Shown here one piece after another: positions 55,363 to 63,884 of a DNA stretch of 64,000 nt. Made by a program: the position numbers and the translations under genes. The stretch lies in assembly GCF_030817355.1 (NCBI RefSeq), contig NZ_JAUSZH010000001.1, positions 124,001 to 188,000 of the forward strand, read 5' to 3'. This DNA is from Streptomyces sp. V1I1 (lineage in GTDB: Bacteria; Actinomycetota; Actinomycetes; Streptomycetales; Streptomycetaceae). The notes beneath the pieces were generated by a model. It worked only from the letters and a program-made list of their open reading frames with translations, was not told where the DNA came from and did not search any database. The first letter of the stretch is position 1. Each line of letters begins with the position of its first letter.

Positions 55363-55488
55363 CGGTTCACCGCAACCCACGAACTCGGCCACCCAGTCCT
55401 GCACGGCGACGCGACCGGCGACATTCGCCAGGAACGCGAAGCTGACGCCTTCGCCGCCGAGTTCCTGACCTCCGCCGCGAGCATCGTC
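55363..55488 (+). pseudogene. ImmA/IrrE-type metallopeptidase fragment
   Basis: Reads RFTATHELGHPVLHGDATGD then IRQEREADAFAAEFLTSAAS. The HELGH zinc-binding motif and the downstream ExxADxFAAEFL helix with the third ligand are those of ImmA/IrrE domains, which cleave repressors. N- and C-terminal parts are gone. Confidence 0.7.
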
Positions 55489-55555
55489 CTCCTGCTTCTG
55501 GCCAGTCTGGACCTGACACACCTAGGCCGTTTCGTTCGGATCATCTGATCGTTGG

Positions 55556-55680
55556 TCCGGATGTGCCGTTGACCGACGCGCAGTGGGCGCGGATCGAGCC
55601 GTTGCTTCCGGACCGGACGCCGAAGCGGGGCGGCCGGTGACGGGACCACCGCGAGGTAATCGATGCGATTGCTTGGAAGT
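55556..55680 (+). pseudogene. IS5-family transposase N-terminal fragment (left of putP)
   Basis: Reads VPLTDAQWARIEPLLPDRTPKRGG then R-stop-RDHREVIDAIAWKF; TGA replaces the usual Trp codon. Cut at about 55680 by the next remnant. A similar fragment on the opposite strand lies at 57967-58091. Confidence 0.75.
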
Positions 55681-55682
55681 TT

Positions 55683-55994
55683 TCTTCGTGCGACCGTGAC
55701 CGTGTTCTCCAGATGCCACAGGACGTACGGGAGGTGCTTAACCAGGATGGTCTCCACCGCGGGGGGCTTGACCCATGCAGGGACGGGGACGCCCGGTCCA
55801 TGGGGCGTGGCGAGGGTCAGGCGCGGCGGCTGCATGCTGTCCGTGAATGCGGGTCCGTAGCGCCGGGGATTGCGGATCGGTAGTCCGTCGCGTGTGAGCA
55901 CTTCCACCTCGTCGGGGGCGAGGTGAGGCGACGGGACCCAAATGGACCCCAACGGGACGGCTCGAGGCGAAGCTGTCGGAGTACGCAAGGCCAT
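55683..55994 (-). CDS. Hypothetical protein, 3'-truncated by IS5
   Basis: About 104 residues remain: MALRTPTASPRAVPLGSIWVPSPHLAPDEVEVL..., YGPAFTDSMQPPRLTLATPHG, VPAWVKPPAVETILVKHLPYVLWHLENTVTVAR. Codon bias supports coding. I do not recognise the family. The open frame continues through IS5 DNA, so the natural C-terminus is lost. Confidence 0.4.
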
Positions 55995-56379
55995 GGCGCC
56001 GTATGTGAGTTAGGCCGGGGCGGACCAGAGCGCCTGCCCATACGGCGAAACCTTCCGTGCCTGCATCAAGGCGGCTCGCTGCCGGGCCTGATACTCCTCT
56101 GTCCGCCGCGCGCTCGCCCCGGCTCTGCCGGCCGCTGGCCGCTGGCCGCTGGCCGCTGGTCAGGAGGACGCAGCCGCGCTCTGATCGGCGAGCGAGTGCA
56201 GCCGCACCTCCGCAGGTGAGCGGTCGCACCCCGCCCCCGGATCAGGATCGCGATGCCGTTCGGGACCCGAACGTATCTTCCCTCGCCGGTACACACGCGG
56301 GGCCCCTATACTCCGCCACTCCAACCCGGAGAGGCCGTCCCATGCGTGGTCGGCAGCGCCCATGCCACGGGAGTAACAG
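55995..56379. other. putP upstream region with a 7-bp tandem repeat
   Basis: No gene seen. GGCCGCT occurs four times in a row at 56130-56157. The rest should include the putP promoter; no clear motif. Confidence 0.45.
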
Positions 56380-57921
56380 ATGATCGCCTTGACCGTCCCG
56401 GTCATGATGGCCTTCGGAGTCTTTCTGATCGCAATGGTCGTGGTAGGAATCTGGACCTATCAGGAGACCAGCACGTTCAACAACTTCGCCCTCGGTGGCC
56501 GCCAGCTCACCGCCCCGGTGGCCGCCCTGTCCGCCGGGGCCAGCGACATGTCCGGTTGGCTGTTCCTGGGCCTGCCCGGTGCCGTGTACGCGGCCGGGAT
56601 CGGTGCCACCTGGATCGCCGTCGGCCTCGTCATAGGCACGTTTCTCAACTGGCGGTTCGTCGCACCCCGCTTGCGCACCTACACCGAGCTGGCCGGCAAC
56701 TCTGTGACCCTGTCTGCGTACCTGGAGGAGCGGTTCGAGGACCGGAGCAGGACGCTCCGGCTCCTTTCGGCAATCGTCATCGTCGTGTTCTTCACTGTCT
56801 ACGTCGCCAGCGGCCTGGTCGCCGGCGGCCTTCTGTTCGATGAGATCTTCGGAGTCGGCTTCGACTTCGGGCTCACCGTCTTCGCCGTGGTGATCGTCGT
56901 CTACACCTTCCTCGGCGGCTTCCGGGCCGTGAGCGTGACGCACTCGATGCAGGGCACGCTTATGTTCCTCGCTGCGGTCGCCCTCCCCGCGATCGGCATC
57001 GGGGTGCTCGGCGGCTTCGATGCGCTGCACAGCGAGCTCGCCGCCAGAACCCCGGCACTGCTTGACATGGGAGCCGAGGCCAGCTTCACCGACGGCGAGT
57101 GGACGGCCGGCGAGCCGCTCGGCGCCGTCGCGGTGATCTCCCTGCTCGCGTGGGGACTCGGCTACTTCGGCCAGCCCCACATCCTGGCCCGCTTCATGGG
57201 CATCCGCAGCACCCGCGATATTCCCCTGGCCCGCCGAATCGGTGTGGGCTGGGTGATCGTTGTTCTGGCGGGCGCTTCGCTCATCGGGCTCGTCGGGACC
57301 GCCGTGCTCGACAAGCCGCTCGACAACCCGGAGACCGTCTTCATCGCGCTCTCCGCGCAACTGGTCAACCCCTGGGTCGCGGGCATCCTGCTGGTGGCGG
57401 TGCTGGCCGCGATCAAGTCCACAGCGGACAGTCAGCTCCTGGTGTCGGCGACCGCCCTCACCGAGGACTTCTACCGAGCGTTCCTCAGTCGGCGGGCCTC
57501 TGACACGTCGCTGCTGCTGATTGGACGCGGGAGTGTGGTGGCTGTGGCGCTGGTCGCCTATGTGATCGCACTCAGCGGCGGCGCCGTGCTCGACATCGTC
57601 GCGTATGCCTGGGCGGGCTTCGGCGCGGCCTTCGGCCCGGTGATCCTCCTGTCACTGTACTGGCCGCGCATGACGGCGGCCGGGGCGAAGGCCGGCATGG
57701 TGGCCGGTGCGCTCACCGTGGTCCTGTGGAAGCACATCGATCCGCTCCTCGGGCCGCTGGAGACAGGCATCTACGAGATGGTGCCCGGCATACTCACCGC
57801 CACCGCCGCGGCACTGGTCTTCGGCAAGTTCGTCGGCCGTCCCCCGGTGCGCACTTGGATCGGCACCATGGAGGACACCCCCGAGGCCGTGCAAGTGGGC
57901 CAAGGCGTGTCGCGCCATTGA
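56380..57921 (+). CDS. putP: Sodium/proline symporter PutP
   Basis: 513 residues, ATG at 56380 with GGGAG nine bases upstream. About 13 transmembrane helices of the SSS family. Typical PutP signature residues: FNNFALGGRQL near residue 35, SAGASDMSGWLFLGLPGA (substrate and Na site), FTVYVASGLVAGGLLFD, FLGGFRAVSVTHSMQGTLMF, LGYFGQPHILARFMGIRS and KSTADSQLLVSATALTEDFYR. It takes up proline with sodium across the cytoplasmic membrane. No putA is adjacent. The unit between IS5 fragments contains little else. Confidence 0.93.
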   Translation: MIALTVPVMMAFGVFLIAMVVVGIWTYQETSTFNNFALGGRQLTAPVAALSAGASDMSGWLFLGLPGAVYAAGIGATWIAVGLVIGTFLNWRFVAPRLRTYTELAGNSVTLSAYLEERFEDRSRTLRLLSAIVIVVFFTVYVASGLVAGGLLFDEIFGVGFDFGLTVFAVVIVVYTFLGGFRAVSVTHSMQGTLMFLAAVALPAIGIGVLGGFDALHSELAARTPALLDMGAEASFTDGEWTAGEPLGAVAVISLLAWGLGYFGQPHILARFMGIRSTRDIPLARRIGVGWVIVVLAGASLIGLVGTAVLDKPLDNPETVFIALSAQLVNPWVAGILLVAVLAAIKSTADSQLLVSATALTEDFYRAFLSRRASDTSLLLIGRGSVVAVALVAYVIALSGGAVLDIVAYAWAGFGAAFGPVILLSLYWPRMTAAGAKAGMVAGALTVVLWKHIDPLLGPLETGIYEMVPGILTATAAALVFGKFVGRPPVRTWIGTMEDTPEAVQVGQGVSRH

Positions 57922-57966
57922 CCCGACCGGGCAGAGGACTCGGGGCCCGCGGCACCGGCCCGTCCG

Positions 57967-58091
57967 GTGCTTCCATGCGATCACGTCGATCACCTGTCGG
58001 TGATCACGCCAACGGCCGCCTCGTTTCGGTGTCCGGTCGGGCAGCACCGGTTCAACACGCGCCCACTGCACGTCAGTCAACGACTCGACCA
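57967..58091 (-). pseudogene. IS5-family transposase N-terminal fragment (right of putP)
   Basis: Minus strand reads VESLTDVQWARVEPVLPDRT then PKRGGRWRDHRQVIDVIAWK, then leaves the family. About 80% like the fragment at 55556-55680 but with the Trp codon intact. Confidence 0.75.
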
Positions 58092-58125
58092 GACCGGAGT
58101 GTGCTGGTGGCGTCCTTGACAGCAC

Positions 58126-58380
58126 ATGGAAGATGTCAACGAGCTTGTACACGTGGTGTTTTCGGGCTTGTCTCCGCTGATCATCGAGGACGTGGCCGAC
58201 GAAAACGAGCGGATCTTGGTGCGGGCGCGGACGCCACTCGGGACGGCCGCTTGTCCAGCCTGCGGGGCGCGGTCCGGACGCGTGCACGGCTATCACCAGC
58301 GGACGGACGGTGGCCGATCTGATCTGCCGCCCGACGGGGCGCCCCCGCCCGACAGTCCCGGCCTGCTCTCGTCTGCCGCC
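58126..58380 (+). pseudogene. ISL3-family transposase, N-terminal fragment
   Basis: Starts VHVVFSGLSPLIIEDVADEN, then CPACGARSGRVHGYHQRT, the zinc-binding N-terminus of ISL3 transposases, then shifts frame and ends. Confidence 0.75.
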
Positions 58381-58475
58381 CTCGACCCGAGCCGCCGCCA
58401 GTACCCGTAGCGCAATGCGTAACGCAATGCGCCCTTCCCACCTTCGGTGGGAAGGGCGCATTCGTGCGTCCGGGG

Positions 58476-59237
58476 TCAGGCGTCTGGCCGCTTGTTGTAC
58501 GCCGCGAGGGTCGCCTTGTTCGTCGACCCGTCCTGGAAGACGAGCTCCCACGGCCCGGTGTTCACGTCGAACTCCTTGCCGAAGCCCACCCACTTGCCGG
58601 TCATGCGCCGGCCAGTCGGCTCGACGAGCAGCTGAATCGCGCCGTGGTAGCGGGCGCCGCGGTAGTAGCCATCGGTCTCGGTCTGTTCGGTCCAGGTGCC
58701 GGTGGCGACGTGGCCGTCTATCTCCAGATCCATCGTCAGCGGCGAGTCGCTGGAGCCGGGCAGGCTCCGCGCGGACAGCCGGTTGCCGTGCTGCAGCATC
58801 ACGACGTAGTGCTGCCCGGTGAAGGACGAGTCACGGCCGCTGGAGAAGTACTCGTAGCGGGACAGCCACACGCCCGAGTAGTTGCGGTGGGCGCCCTGCG
58901 GTTCGGGCTGCGGCGCGGCAGCTGCAGGGGCGATGCCGTTCACGGACGCCTCGACGTCGTGACCGCCCTGCCCGTCCTCGGAAACGCGCGCCATCGGCAC
59001 GACGCCGCTGAAGCCGAGGGACTCGATGGGCAGGCCGGTGACGGATTCCAGGGCGCGGGCGTACACGGGGCGGGGCGCGGTGGTCGCGCCGGATTCCCAG
59101 CGTTGTACGAGCCGCTTGTTGGCGTCGTTGGGCTGGCCCGCGCGGGCGCCGGCATCTCGCACGGCACGGGCGAAGTCGTCTTGGGACATGAGCAGGCCCA
59201 TGCGGACTGCTCGCAGTGCGCTGTTCGGTGTGGCCAT
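58476..59237 (-). CDS. HTH regulator with unknown C-terminal beta domain
   Basis: 253 residues from the ATG at 59237. The N-terminal 75 residues are an XRE-like HTH: ALRAVRMGLLMSQDDFARAVRDAGARAG...NKRLVQRWESGATTAPRPVYARALESVTGLP. A Gly/Pro/Ala linker leads to a beta-rich 130-residue domain (NYSGVWLSRYEYFSSGRDSS, GQHYVVMLQHGNRLSARSL, MDLEIDGHVATGTWTEQTET, RRMTGKWVGFGKEFDVNTGP) that I cannot name but that looks like a small ligand-binding barrel. No ribosome site precedes the ATG; a TACCGT box six bases upstream suggests a leaderless transcript. Divergent from the Cys-protein and methyltransferase genes, which it likely regulates. Confidence 0.78.
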   Translation of the reverse strand: MATPNSALRAVRMGLLMSQDDFARAVRDAGARAGQPNDANKRLVQRWESGATTAPRPVYARALESVTGLPIESLGFSGVVPMARVSEDGQGGHDVEASVNGIAPAAAAPQPEPQGAHRNYSGVWLSRYEYFSSGRDSSFTGQHYVVMLQHGNRLSARSLPGSSDSPLTMDLEIDGHVATGTWTEQTETDGYYRGARYHGAIQLLVEPTGRRMTGKWVGFGKEFDVNTGPWELVFQDGSTNKATLAAYNKRPDA

Positions 59238-59354
59238 GGGAGAACGGTAGACCCAACCCCCCTCGGATGACACCGAAGTGACGCCCCGTATGTCGCCGCT
59301 TTGACGCCTCCACTGACGCCGCGCAACTCTCTGTGGCCGCGCCATCTTGAATGC

Positions 59355-59540
59355 GTGACGACTACAGGCAGCGGCGGTACCGGCAAGGGCCTGAGCATCA
59401 AGGTCTACCGGGTCGACCGGGAGACGAACGCGCGCACGCCGGTCAAGGCATGCACGCTGCCGGCGGCCAAGGCGCTGCCGTTCTCCATGGCCTACCCGCC
59501 CTGCGCCTGCCCGCGCTGCCGTGGGGCGAGCACCCAGTGA
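59355..59540 (+). CDS. Small protein with C-terminal CxCxxC motif
   Basis: 61 residues from the GTG at 59355. Basic N-terminal half (GKGLSIKVYRVDRETNARTP) and a C-terminal YPPCACPRCRGAS, a candidate metal-binding knuckle. Unknown family. The stop overlaps the next start in GTGA, so they are translationally coupled. Confidence 0.6.
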   Translation: MTTTGSGGTGKGLSIKVYRVDRETNARTPVKACTLPAAKALPFSMAYPPCACPRCRGASTQ

Positions 59541-59740
59541 GCCCGAGGTGGGACGACGAGCCCGAGCACGGTCCCGGCATGTGCTCCGCCTGCGGCCAGC
59601 ACACCGACAACGGGCTCGTCCACTGGGTGCCCCGCATGTCCGGCCCCGACGTCCGCGTCGTCACCTACGCCGAACCCGCCGACTGCCAGCCGCCTGTAGC
59701 TACACCCCACCAACTCCCGTCCGCACCGGTGCACCCCTGA
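59537..59740 (+). CDS. Small protein with CxxC motif
   Basis: 67 residues from the GTG at 59537, overlapping the upstream stop by four bases. Contains MCSACGQHTDNGLVHWVPRM, a half zinc ribbon, then VVTYAEPADCQPP. Unknown family. A 14-bp hairpin (59716-59755) covers its stop codon. Confidence 0.55.
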   Translation: MSPRWDDEPEHGPGMCSACGQHTDNGLVHWVPRMSGPDVRVVTYAEPADCQPPVATPHQLPSAPVHP

Positions 59741-59755
59741 CCCGGTGCGGACGGG
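59716..59755 (+). terminator. Hairpin overlapping the end of the small CxxC gene
   Basis: CCCGTCCGCACCGG pairs with CCGGTGCGGACGGG around a 12-base loop that contains the stop codon. It may reduce read-through into the GRDP-like gene. Confidence 0.7.
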
Positions 59756-59797
59756 GCTAGGCCCTCGCCCGAGGGCAACGTCCACACAGGAGGAAGC

Positions 59798-60280
59798 ATG
59801 ACCATCGCGTTAAGGCACCCCGTGGGCACCACCGACCCGGCCGAGCTCGTCGGCTCCGAGATGACGGAGCGCCTCAGCGCCCGCATCGTCAAGGACCACC
59901 CTGAGATCGACCACGCCACCGCGCGGCGCATCATCGCGCAGACCGCCGCGTTCCTCGCCGCCGGCGCCGAACGCCCCGGCGCGGAGCTGTCGCCGAGCAA
60001 GCTCGTAGACATCGGCTGGCACACCTGGATCCTCCACACCGTCGACTACGCCGCGTTCTGCGAGCGGGTCGCCGGACGGTTCATCCACCACGTCCCGACC
60101 GTGGACGGCGAGCAGGTCGACGGCGGTCCCGAGGTGGCGCGGGAGCGCACCCTGGCCGCCATCGCCGGAGCGGGATTCACCATCGAGGCCGATCTGTGGC
60201 CTCCGGCCGCCAAGATGGGTGAGTGCAGCCAGTGCCACGCGGGCTGCACGGACAGCCCCAACGGCGGCAAGAAGAAGTAG
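59798..60280 (+). CDS. GRDP-like (DUF1399-type) protein with Cys-rich tail
   Basis: 160 residues; ATG at 59798 with AGGAGGA eight bases upstream. Helical domain with VDIGWHTWILHTVDYAAFCERVAGRFIHHVPT, the WH.H.LHT..YA.FC pattern found in glycine-rich-domain-like proteins. The C-terminal 20 residues hold MGECSQCHAGCTDSPNGGKKK-like spacing with three Cys and a His (C-x2-C-x3-C), which could bind metal or be a modification site. Followed after 61 bases by the methyltransferase. Function unknown. Confidence 0.7.
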   Translation: MTIALRHPVGTTDPAELVGSEMTERLSARIVKDHPEIDHATARRIIAQTAAFLAAGAERPGAELSPSKLVDIGWHTWILHTVDYAAFCERVAGRFIHHVPTVDGEQVDGGPEVARERTLAAIAGAGFTIEADLWPPAAKMGECSQCHAGCTDSPNGGKKK

Positions 60281-60341
60281 CAGGACCACGTCGGCCGCTT
60301 GGTCCATGCACCGGGCGGCCGGCCCCGCGAACGGAGCAGCA

Positions 60342-61007
60342 GTGACGGACACCAAGGCGTGGGACACCTACTCCACGCAGAAGCCCGAGCGGCGCCCCAC
60401 GAACGCCGCCGGCGAGACGACCTGGTTCAACTGGACCCAGTACCCCGACCACGGCCCGGGCGCGGAAGTCCTCGGCATCGGCCCGGGCGCCGCTGTGCTG
60501 GACCTGGGCTGCGGCAAGGGCGGCAACCTCGCCCACTGCGCCACGCTCGGAGCCCGCGCCGTCGGCGTCGACGTATCCCTCGCACAGCTGAAGGCCGCGG
60601 AGGCACGCTGGGGCGACGTCGACGGTATGACCCTGCGCCACGGCGACGCCGTGCAGCTCTGCGCCGAAAGGGTCGAGAAATTCGACGCGGTCTACTCCGT
60701 GTTCGGCGCCGCATGGTTCACCGACCCGGACGACCTACTGCCCATCATCCGCAAGCGGCTGCGCCCCGGCGGAGTCCTCGCTTTCTCCCAACGCCCCGCC
60801 ATCGAGGGCTGCTATGGATGCCAGGCCTCGTACATCAACCGGTCCGAGGACGAGGACCCCCTCGTCGTGAAGCGCTGGGACTACGAGCCCGAGCGATGGA
60901 TGGAGATCCTGACCGATCACGGATTCACCGCGGCGTCGGCTCGCGTCCTGCCCGCCCCGCCCGGCCCTCGGAAGGTCGGCACACTCCTGGTCCGCGCTCG
61001 CGGATAG
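60342..61007 (+). CDS. Class I SAM-dependent methyltransferase
   Basis: 221 residues from the GTG at 60342. SAM-binding motif I VLDLGCGKGGNLAHCATLG, motif II with Asp in AVGVDVSLAQLKAAE, and VYSVFGAAWFTDPDDLLPIIRKRLRPGGVLAFSQRP for motifs IV and post-motif III. A CYGCQ pair lies in the acceptor region. Likely a small-molecule or protein methyltransferase; substrate unknown. It is the last gene of the small plus-strand cluster, downstream of the GRDP-like gene. Confidence 0.88.
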   Translation: MTDTKAWDTYSTQKPERRPTNAAGETTWFNWTQYPDHGPGAEVLGIGPGAAVLDLGCGKGGNLAHCATLGARAVGVDVSLAQLKAAEARWGDVDGMTLRHGDAVQLCAERVEKFDAVYSVFGAAWFTDPDDLLPIIRKRLRPGGVLAFSQRPAIEGCYGCQASYINRSEDEDPLVVKRWDYEPERWMEILTDHGFTAASARVLPAPPGPRKVGTLLVRARG

Positions 61008-61303
61008 CGCCCGCTCCCATCACCGCCCCGGCCTGTCTGCGTCCCCCCTCGCGGACAGGCCTGCGCTCTCTCGTGTGTCAGGCGCGCATGCATGGATACA
61101 CACGAACGTGACGCGCCCCCAAAGATCGTTGCAACTGTCCGCTGGAAAGCCTCTGGTCAGCACGTCACCAGCGAGACGGGACGCCACATGTCCAACGATC
61201 AGCACGGGAAGACGAAGACCCCCGTGCTTCATTCGCGGTGTTGATGATCTGCCGGAGCCGGTGATGCCGCTCCTCGCGGATGCCGCAGCGGTCGCGGACG
61301 TGC
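61008..61303. other. No supported gene
   Basis: Follows the methyltransferase; no domain or good start on either strand. A hairpin-poor stretch, perhaps including the methyltransferase terminator. Confidence 0.35.
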
Positions 61304-61450
61304 TCAGCACAGATCCGTGTCCGCCAGTTGCTGCATCCGCCGACCGAAGTCGCTCACGTCAACGCCGATCACGCGACCGGCAAAGCGCATGGCTGACAGC
61401 TGCTGCAGCGCGACGAAGGACGGAAGGTCACGAGCCGACTGGTAGGACAT
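61304..61450 (-). CDS. Possible short gene, 48 aa
   Basis: ATG at 61450 opens MSYQSARDLPSFVALQQLSA, then MRFAGRVIGVDVSDFGRRMQ and stops. Codon use is plausible, but no ribosome site or family is seen. It may be a remnant. Confidence 0.25.
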   Translation of the reverse strand: MSYQSARDLPSFVALQQLSAMRFAGRVIGVDVSDFGRRMQQLADTDLC

Positions 61451-61662
61451 CGTGGTAGAGGGCACCTCTACCAGTCACGCAGGGGGTTTTCCCGGGTGGC
61501 AGACGCAACTACCGTGATCGATTCCCGCGGGCCGCGGGCGCCTGGTTGAGTACAGAGGCCAGATGCCTTCCCCGCGAGCAGACAGAACCACCGAACTCAC
61601 GAATGTGCGCGGGGCGGAGCGCTACGCTCCCCTCAATTCGATGGGAGGAGCGTATTTCTGTC

Positions 61663-62115
61663 ATGTGGACTTTGGTCCTTTTCTCCGCCGTCGGCGGTTC
61701 GCTGAGCGGCTTGCTGGACTTAATCAAGCAGATCACTGCCTGGAAGGAGGCCCGGCGCGTTCATCTCGAACGGGTGCACAGCCGCGTCAACCGGCCGCCG
61801 TTCAGCGGCTGCTGGGACCCCGCACCAGAAATCGTTTCTGTCGCCGCCCATATGTGACTCGGTGCAGCGTTGGGGGCGCTCCTCGCGGGATCCGACCAGA
61901 TCACCGATTCCTGGGCGGCATGCCTGGTGGGCGCGTCGGCGCCGACTCTCATCACCCGCGTCGTCGGCGGGTCGCGCACCGTTCAGCGCGCGATCCTCGA
62001 GCCAGGCACCGTGGCAGCGATCCCCGCCCAGGGTGAACCCCAAGGCGCCACCACCCCACCCGCCGCTGACTCACTCCCGCCGGATCACCCCGTGGGTGGG
62101 TGCCGCCTCTCCTGA
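61663..62115 (+). pseudogene. Small membrane protein with in-frame TGA
   Basis: From the ATG at 61663: MWTLVLFSAVGGSLSGLLDL, then KEARRVHLERVHSRVNRPPF and VSVAAHM, a TGA at 61855-61857, and continuing in the same frame LGAALGALLAGSDQITDSWA, CLVGASAPTLITRVVGG to 62115. The second half includes a hydrophobic segment and a Pro-rich tail. Replacing the TGA would give one protein of about 150 residues. Either a nonsense mutation or two short genes. Confidence 0.5.
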
Positions 62116-62570
62116 TGCCCAGCACATCGCCAACAACGGTGCTCGCGAGGAGGCAGGCAGTGGTCTCTAGCCCGCTCTGGCGCCGTTCGCTGTCCGCTGT
62201 CGTGGGCGTGGAGCGGAGGGTGAACCCCGGTGTGGCGACCGTTGGCGGGCGACTTCACGACCGCGAGCGGTACGGCCTTGGGCGTCGGTGCCTTGCCGCT
62301 TTCCTGGATCTTCGTCTGCCCCCTGCGAGTGATAGCGGCCATCACGGAAGTGAGCCACCTGCTCCCGGGAGTCCGCCGGCGGCATCCCCACGGCAACCTG
62401 CCACGACCAGGCAGGACCCACCCTCTCTGCCTGCCGCGGCCTTGCCCCCTCCCCCGACTGGTTTCACTGCAGAGGGACGGGTCGAAGAAACGCCGGCAGC
62501 CGACTCCCTGTTCCGCAACGCCTGCTTCCCCGATCGGGTGCCGTCGATCGCGGCCGATGGCGCCACCCCG
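62116..62570. other. No supported gene
   Basis: About 450 bases on the right of the TGA-broken membrane gene with no recognisable protein on either strand. Confidence 0.4.
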
Positions 62571-62843
62571 TCAATCGCTTGCCGCCCGTGTAGACACGGC
62601 CTCGCCGTCGATGACAACGTCCTCGCCCAGCGCCGCGGCGGCGTCAGCGATCTCGGGGAAGGCTCCAGTGAGGTCACGTCCGTTGCGGGACTGCAAGAAC
62701 ACTTCGCCATCGGCGCCGGCGAACACCAGCAGCCTGAACCCGTCGTACTTCGGCTCCAGCACCGTGCCGCGCAGGGCGGCGGGCCCCGGGAGACGCGACA
62801 CCGCTCGGGCCAGCATCGGCTCCACCGGAGGCTCAAGACTCAT
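62571..62843 (-). pseudogene. ATP-dependent DNA ligase, N-terminal fragment
   Basis: From the ATG at 62843: SLEPPVEPMLARAVSRLP, then VLEPKYDGFRLLVFAGADGE with the nucleotidyl-accepting Lys of motif I (EPKYDGFR), FLQSRNGRDLTGAFPEI (motif Ia/III region) and VIDGEAV (motif IIIa). After 90 residues the frame ends at 62571. The rest of the adenylation domain and the OB fold are missing. It lies upstream, divergent, of the coiled-coil gene and near ku, as in Streptomyces NHEJ loci. Confidence 0.82.
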
Positions 62844-62910
62844 GTAAGGCAATTACCCGGACAAAGAGTGCAAACTCGTCTCTATCCGAGTGAAGGGCGT
62901 TGGGTGAGCT

Positions 62911-63792
62911 GTGGATCTGGAGAGCATCGCCAGGGAACTGTACGGGCTGCACCCGGCCGACTTCACCGCAGCCAGAAACGAGCACGCGGCCGCGGCCAGA
63001 AAGGCAGGCAACCGCACGCTGGCAGGGCGGATCCAGGCCCTGCGGCGCCCGACCCTCTCGGCCTGGGCCAGCAACCAACTCGTACGCCGACAGCCGGACC
63101 AGGTCCCGCCGCTGATCAGCCTCGGCGAAAGCCTGCGCCAAGCGCACCGGGAACTCGACGGCGAGCAGCTGCGTGAGCTCAGCCGGCAACAGCACGCTCT
63201 GGTCGGCACGGTGGCCCGACAGGCACGGCAACTGGCGGCCGAGGTCGGCCACCCGGTGAGTGAGGACATCCAGCACGAGATCGAGGCCACCCTGCACGCG
63301 GTCCTCGCCGACCCGCAGGCAGCACAGGAGTGGGTCGCCGGCCAGCTCACGAAACCGCTGAGCCCGCCCGTCGGATTCACCGCCGCCACCGCGGACACCG
63401 TCCCGCACCCGGCACCCAGCTCCACCGGCCAACCCGACACCGCTGCTGCCGAGGAGCCCAAGAAGGTCCGAAGGGAGAAGCGCGCACAGCTCGGCCAGGC
63501 CAAGAAGGACGCGAAGGCAGCCGAGCAGCAGGCGCTGGCCTGTGAGGAGGAGCTGACGCAGGCCGAAACGGACAGAGAGCGGGCCGAGAAGCGGCTGCAG
63601 GAGGCAGAGAAGGAGACCGCTGCGCTGGCCGAGCAACTCAAGCAGGCCAAGGAGCGCCAACGAGTTGCCCGTGACGGTGAAGGCGAAGCACGGAACCGCG
63701 CCCGGGAAGCCGAAACGGCGGCGCGAAAAGCACGCCGCCACGCACAGGACGCGGCCGCGCAAACAGAACGTCTGGCAACCGACGACACGTGA
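62911..63792 (+). CDS. Coiled-coil protein of unknown function next to ku
   Basis: 293 residues from the GTG at 62911. N-terminal domain (DLESIARELYGLHPADFTAARNEHAAAARKAGNRTLAGRIQALRRPTLSAWASNQLVRR) is helical and basic; a middle linker is Pro/Ala-rich; residues about 175-290 form a long charged coiled coil (KKVRREKRAQLGQAKKDAKAAEQQAL...). Streptomyces often have this protein near Ku or ligase genes, which suggests a link to DNA repair, but its role is not established. No signal peptide. Confidence 0.72.
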   Translation: MDLESIARELYGLHPADFTAARNEHAAAARKAGNRTLAGRIQALRRPTLSAWASNQLVRRQPDQVPPLISLGESLRQAHRELDGEQLRELSRQQHALVGTVARQARQLAAEVGHPVSEDIQHEIEATLHAVLADPQAAQEWVAGQLTKPLSPPVGFTAATADTVPHPAPSSTGQPDTAAAEEPKKVRREKRAQLGQAKKDAKAAEQQALACEEELTQAETDRERAEKRLQEAEKETAALAEQLKQAKERQRVARDGEGEARNRAREAETAARKARRHAQDAAAQTERLATDDT

Positions 63793-63884
63793 GGCGCCCC
63801 CCAGGTTCTCGGCCTGCCGGAGCGTCCGGCTTCCGGGATCCGATGCGCCGCGGGCGGGGGTGCCATGGAAGAAGTCAGGAGGAG

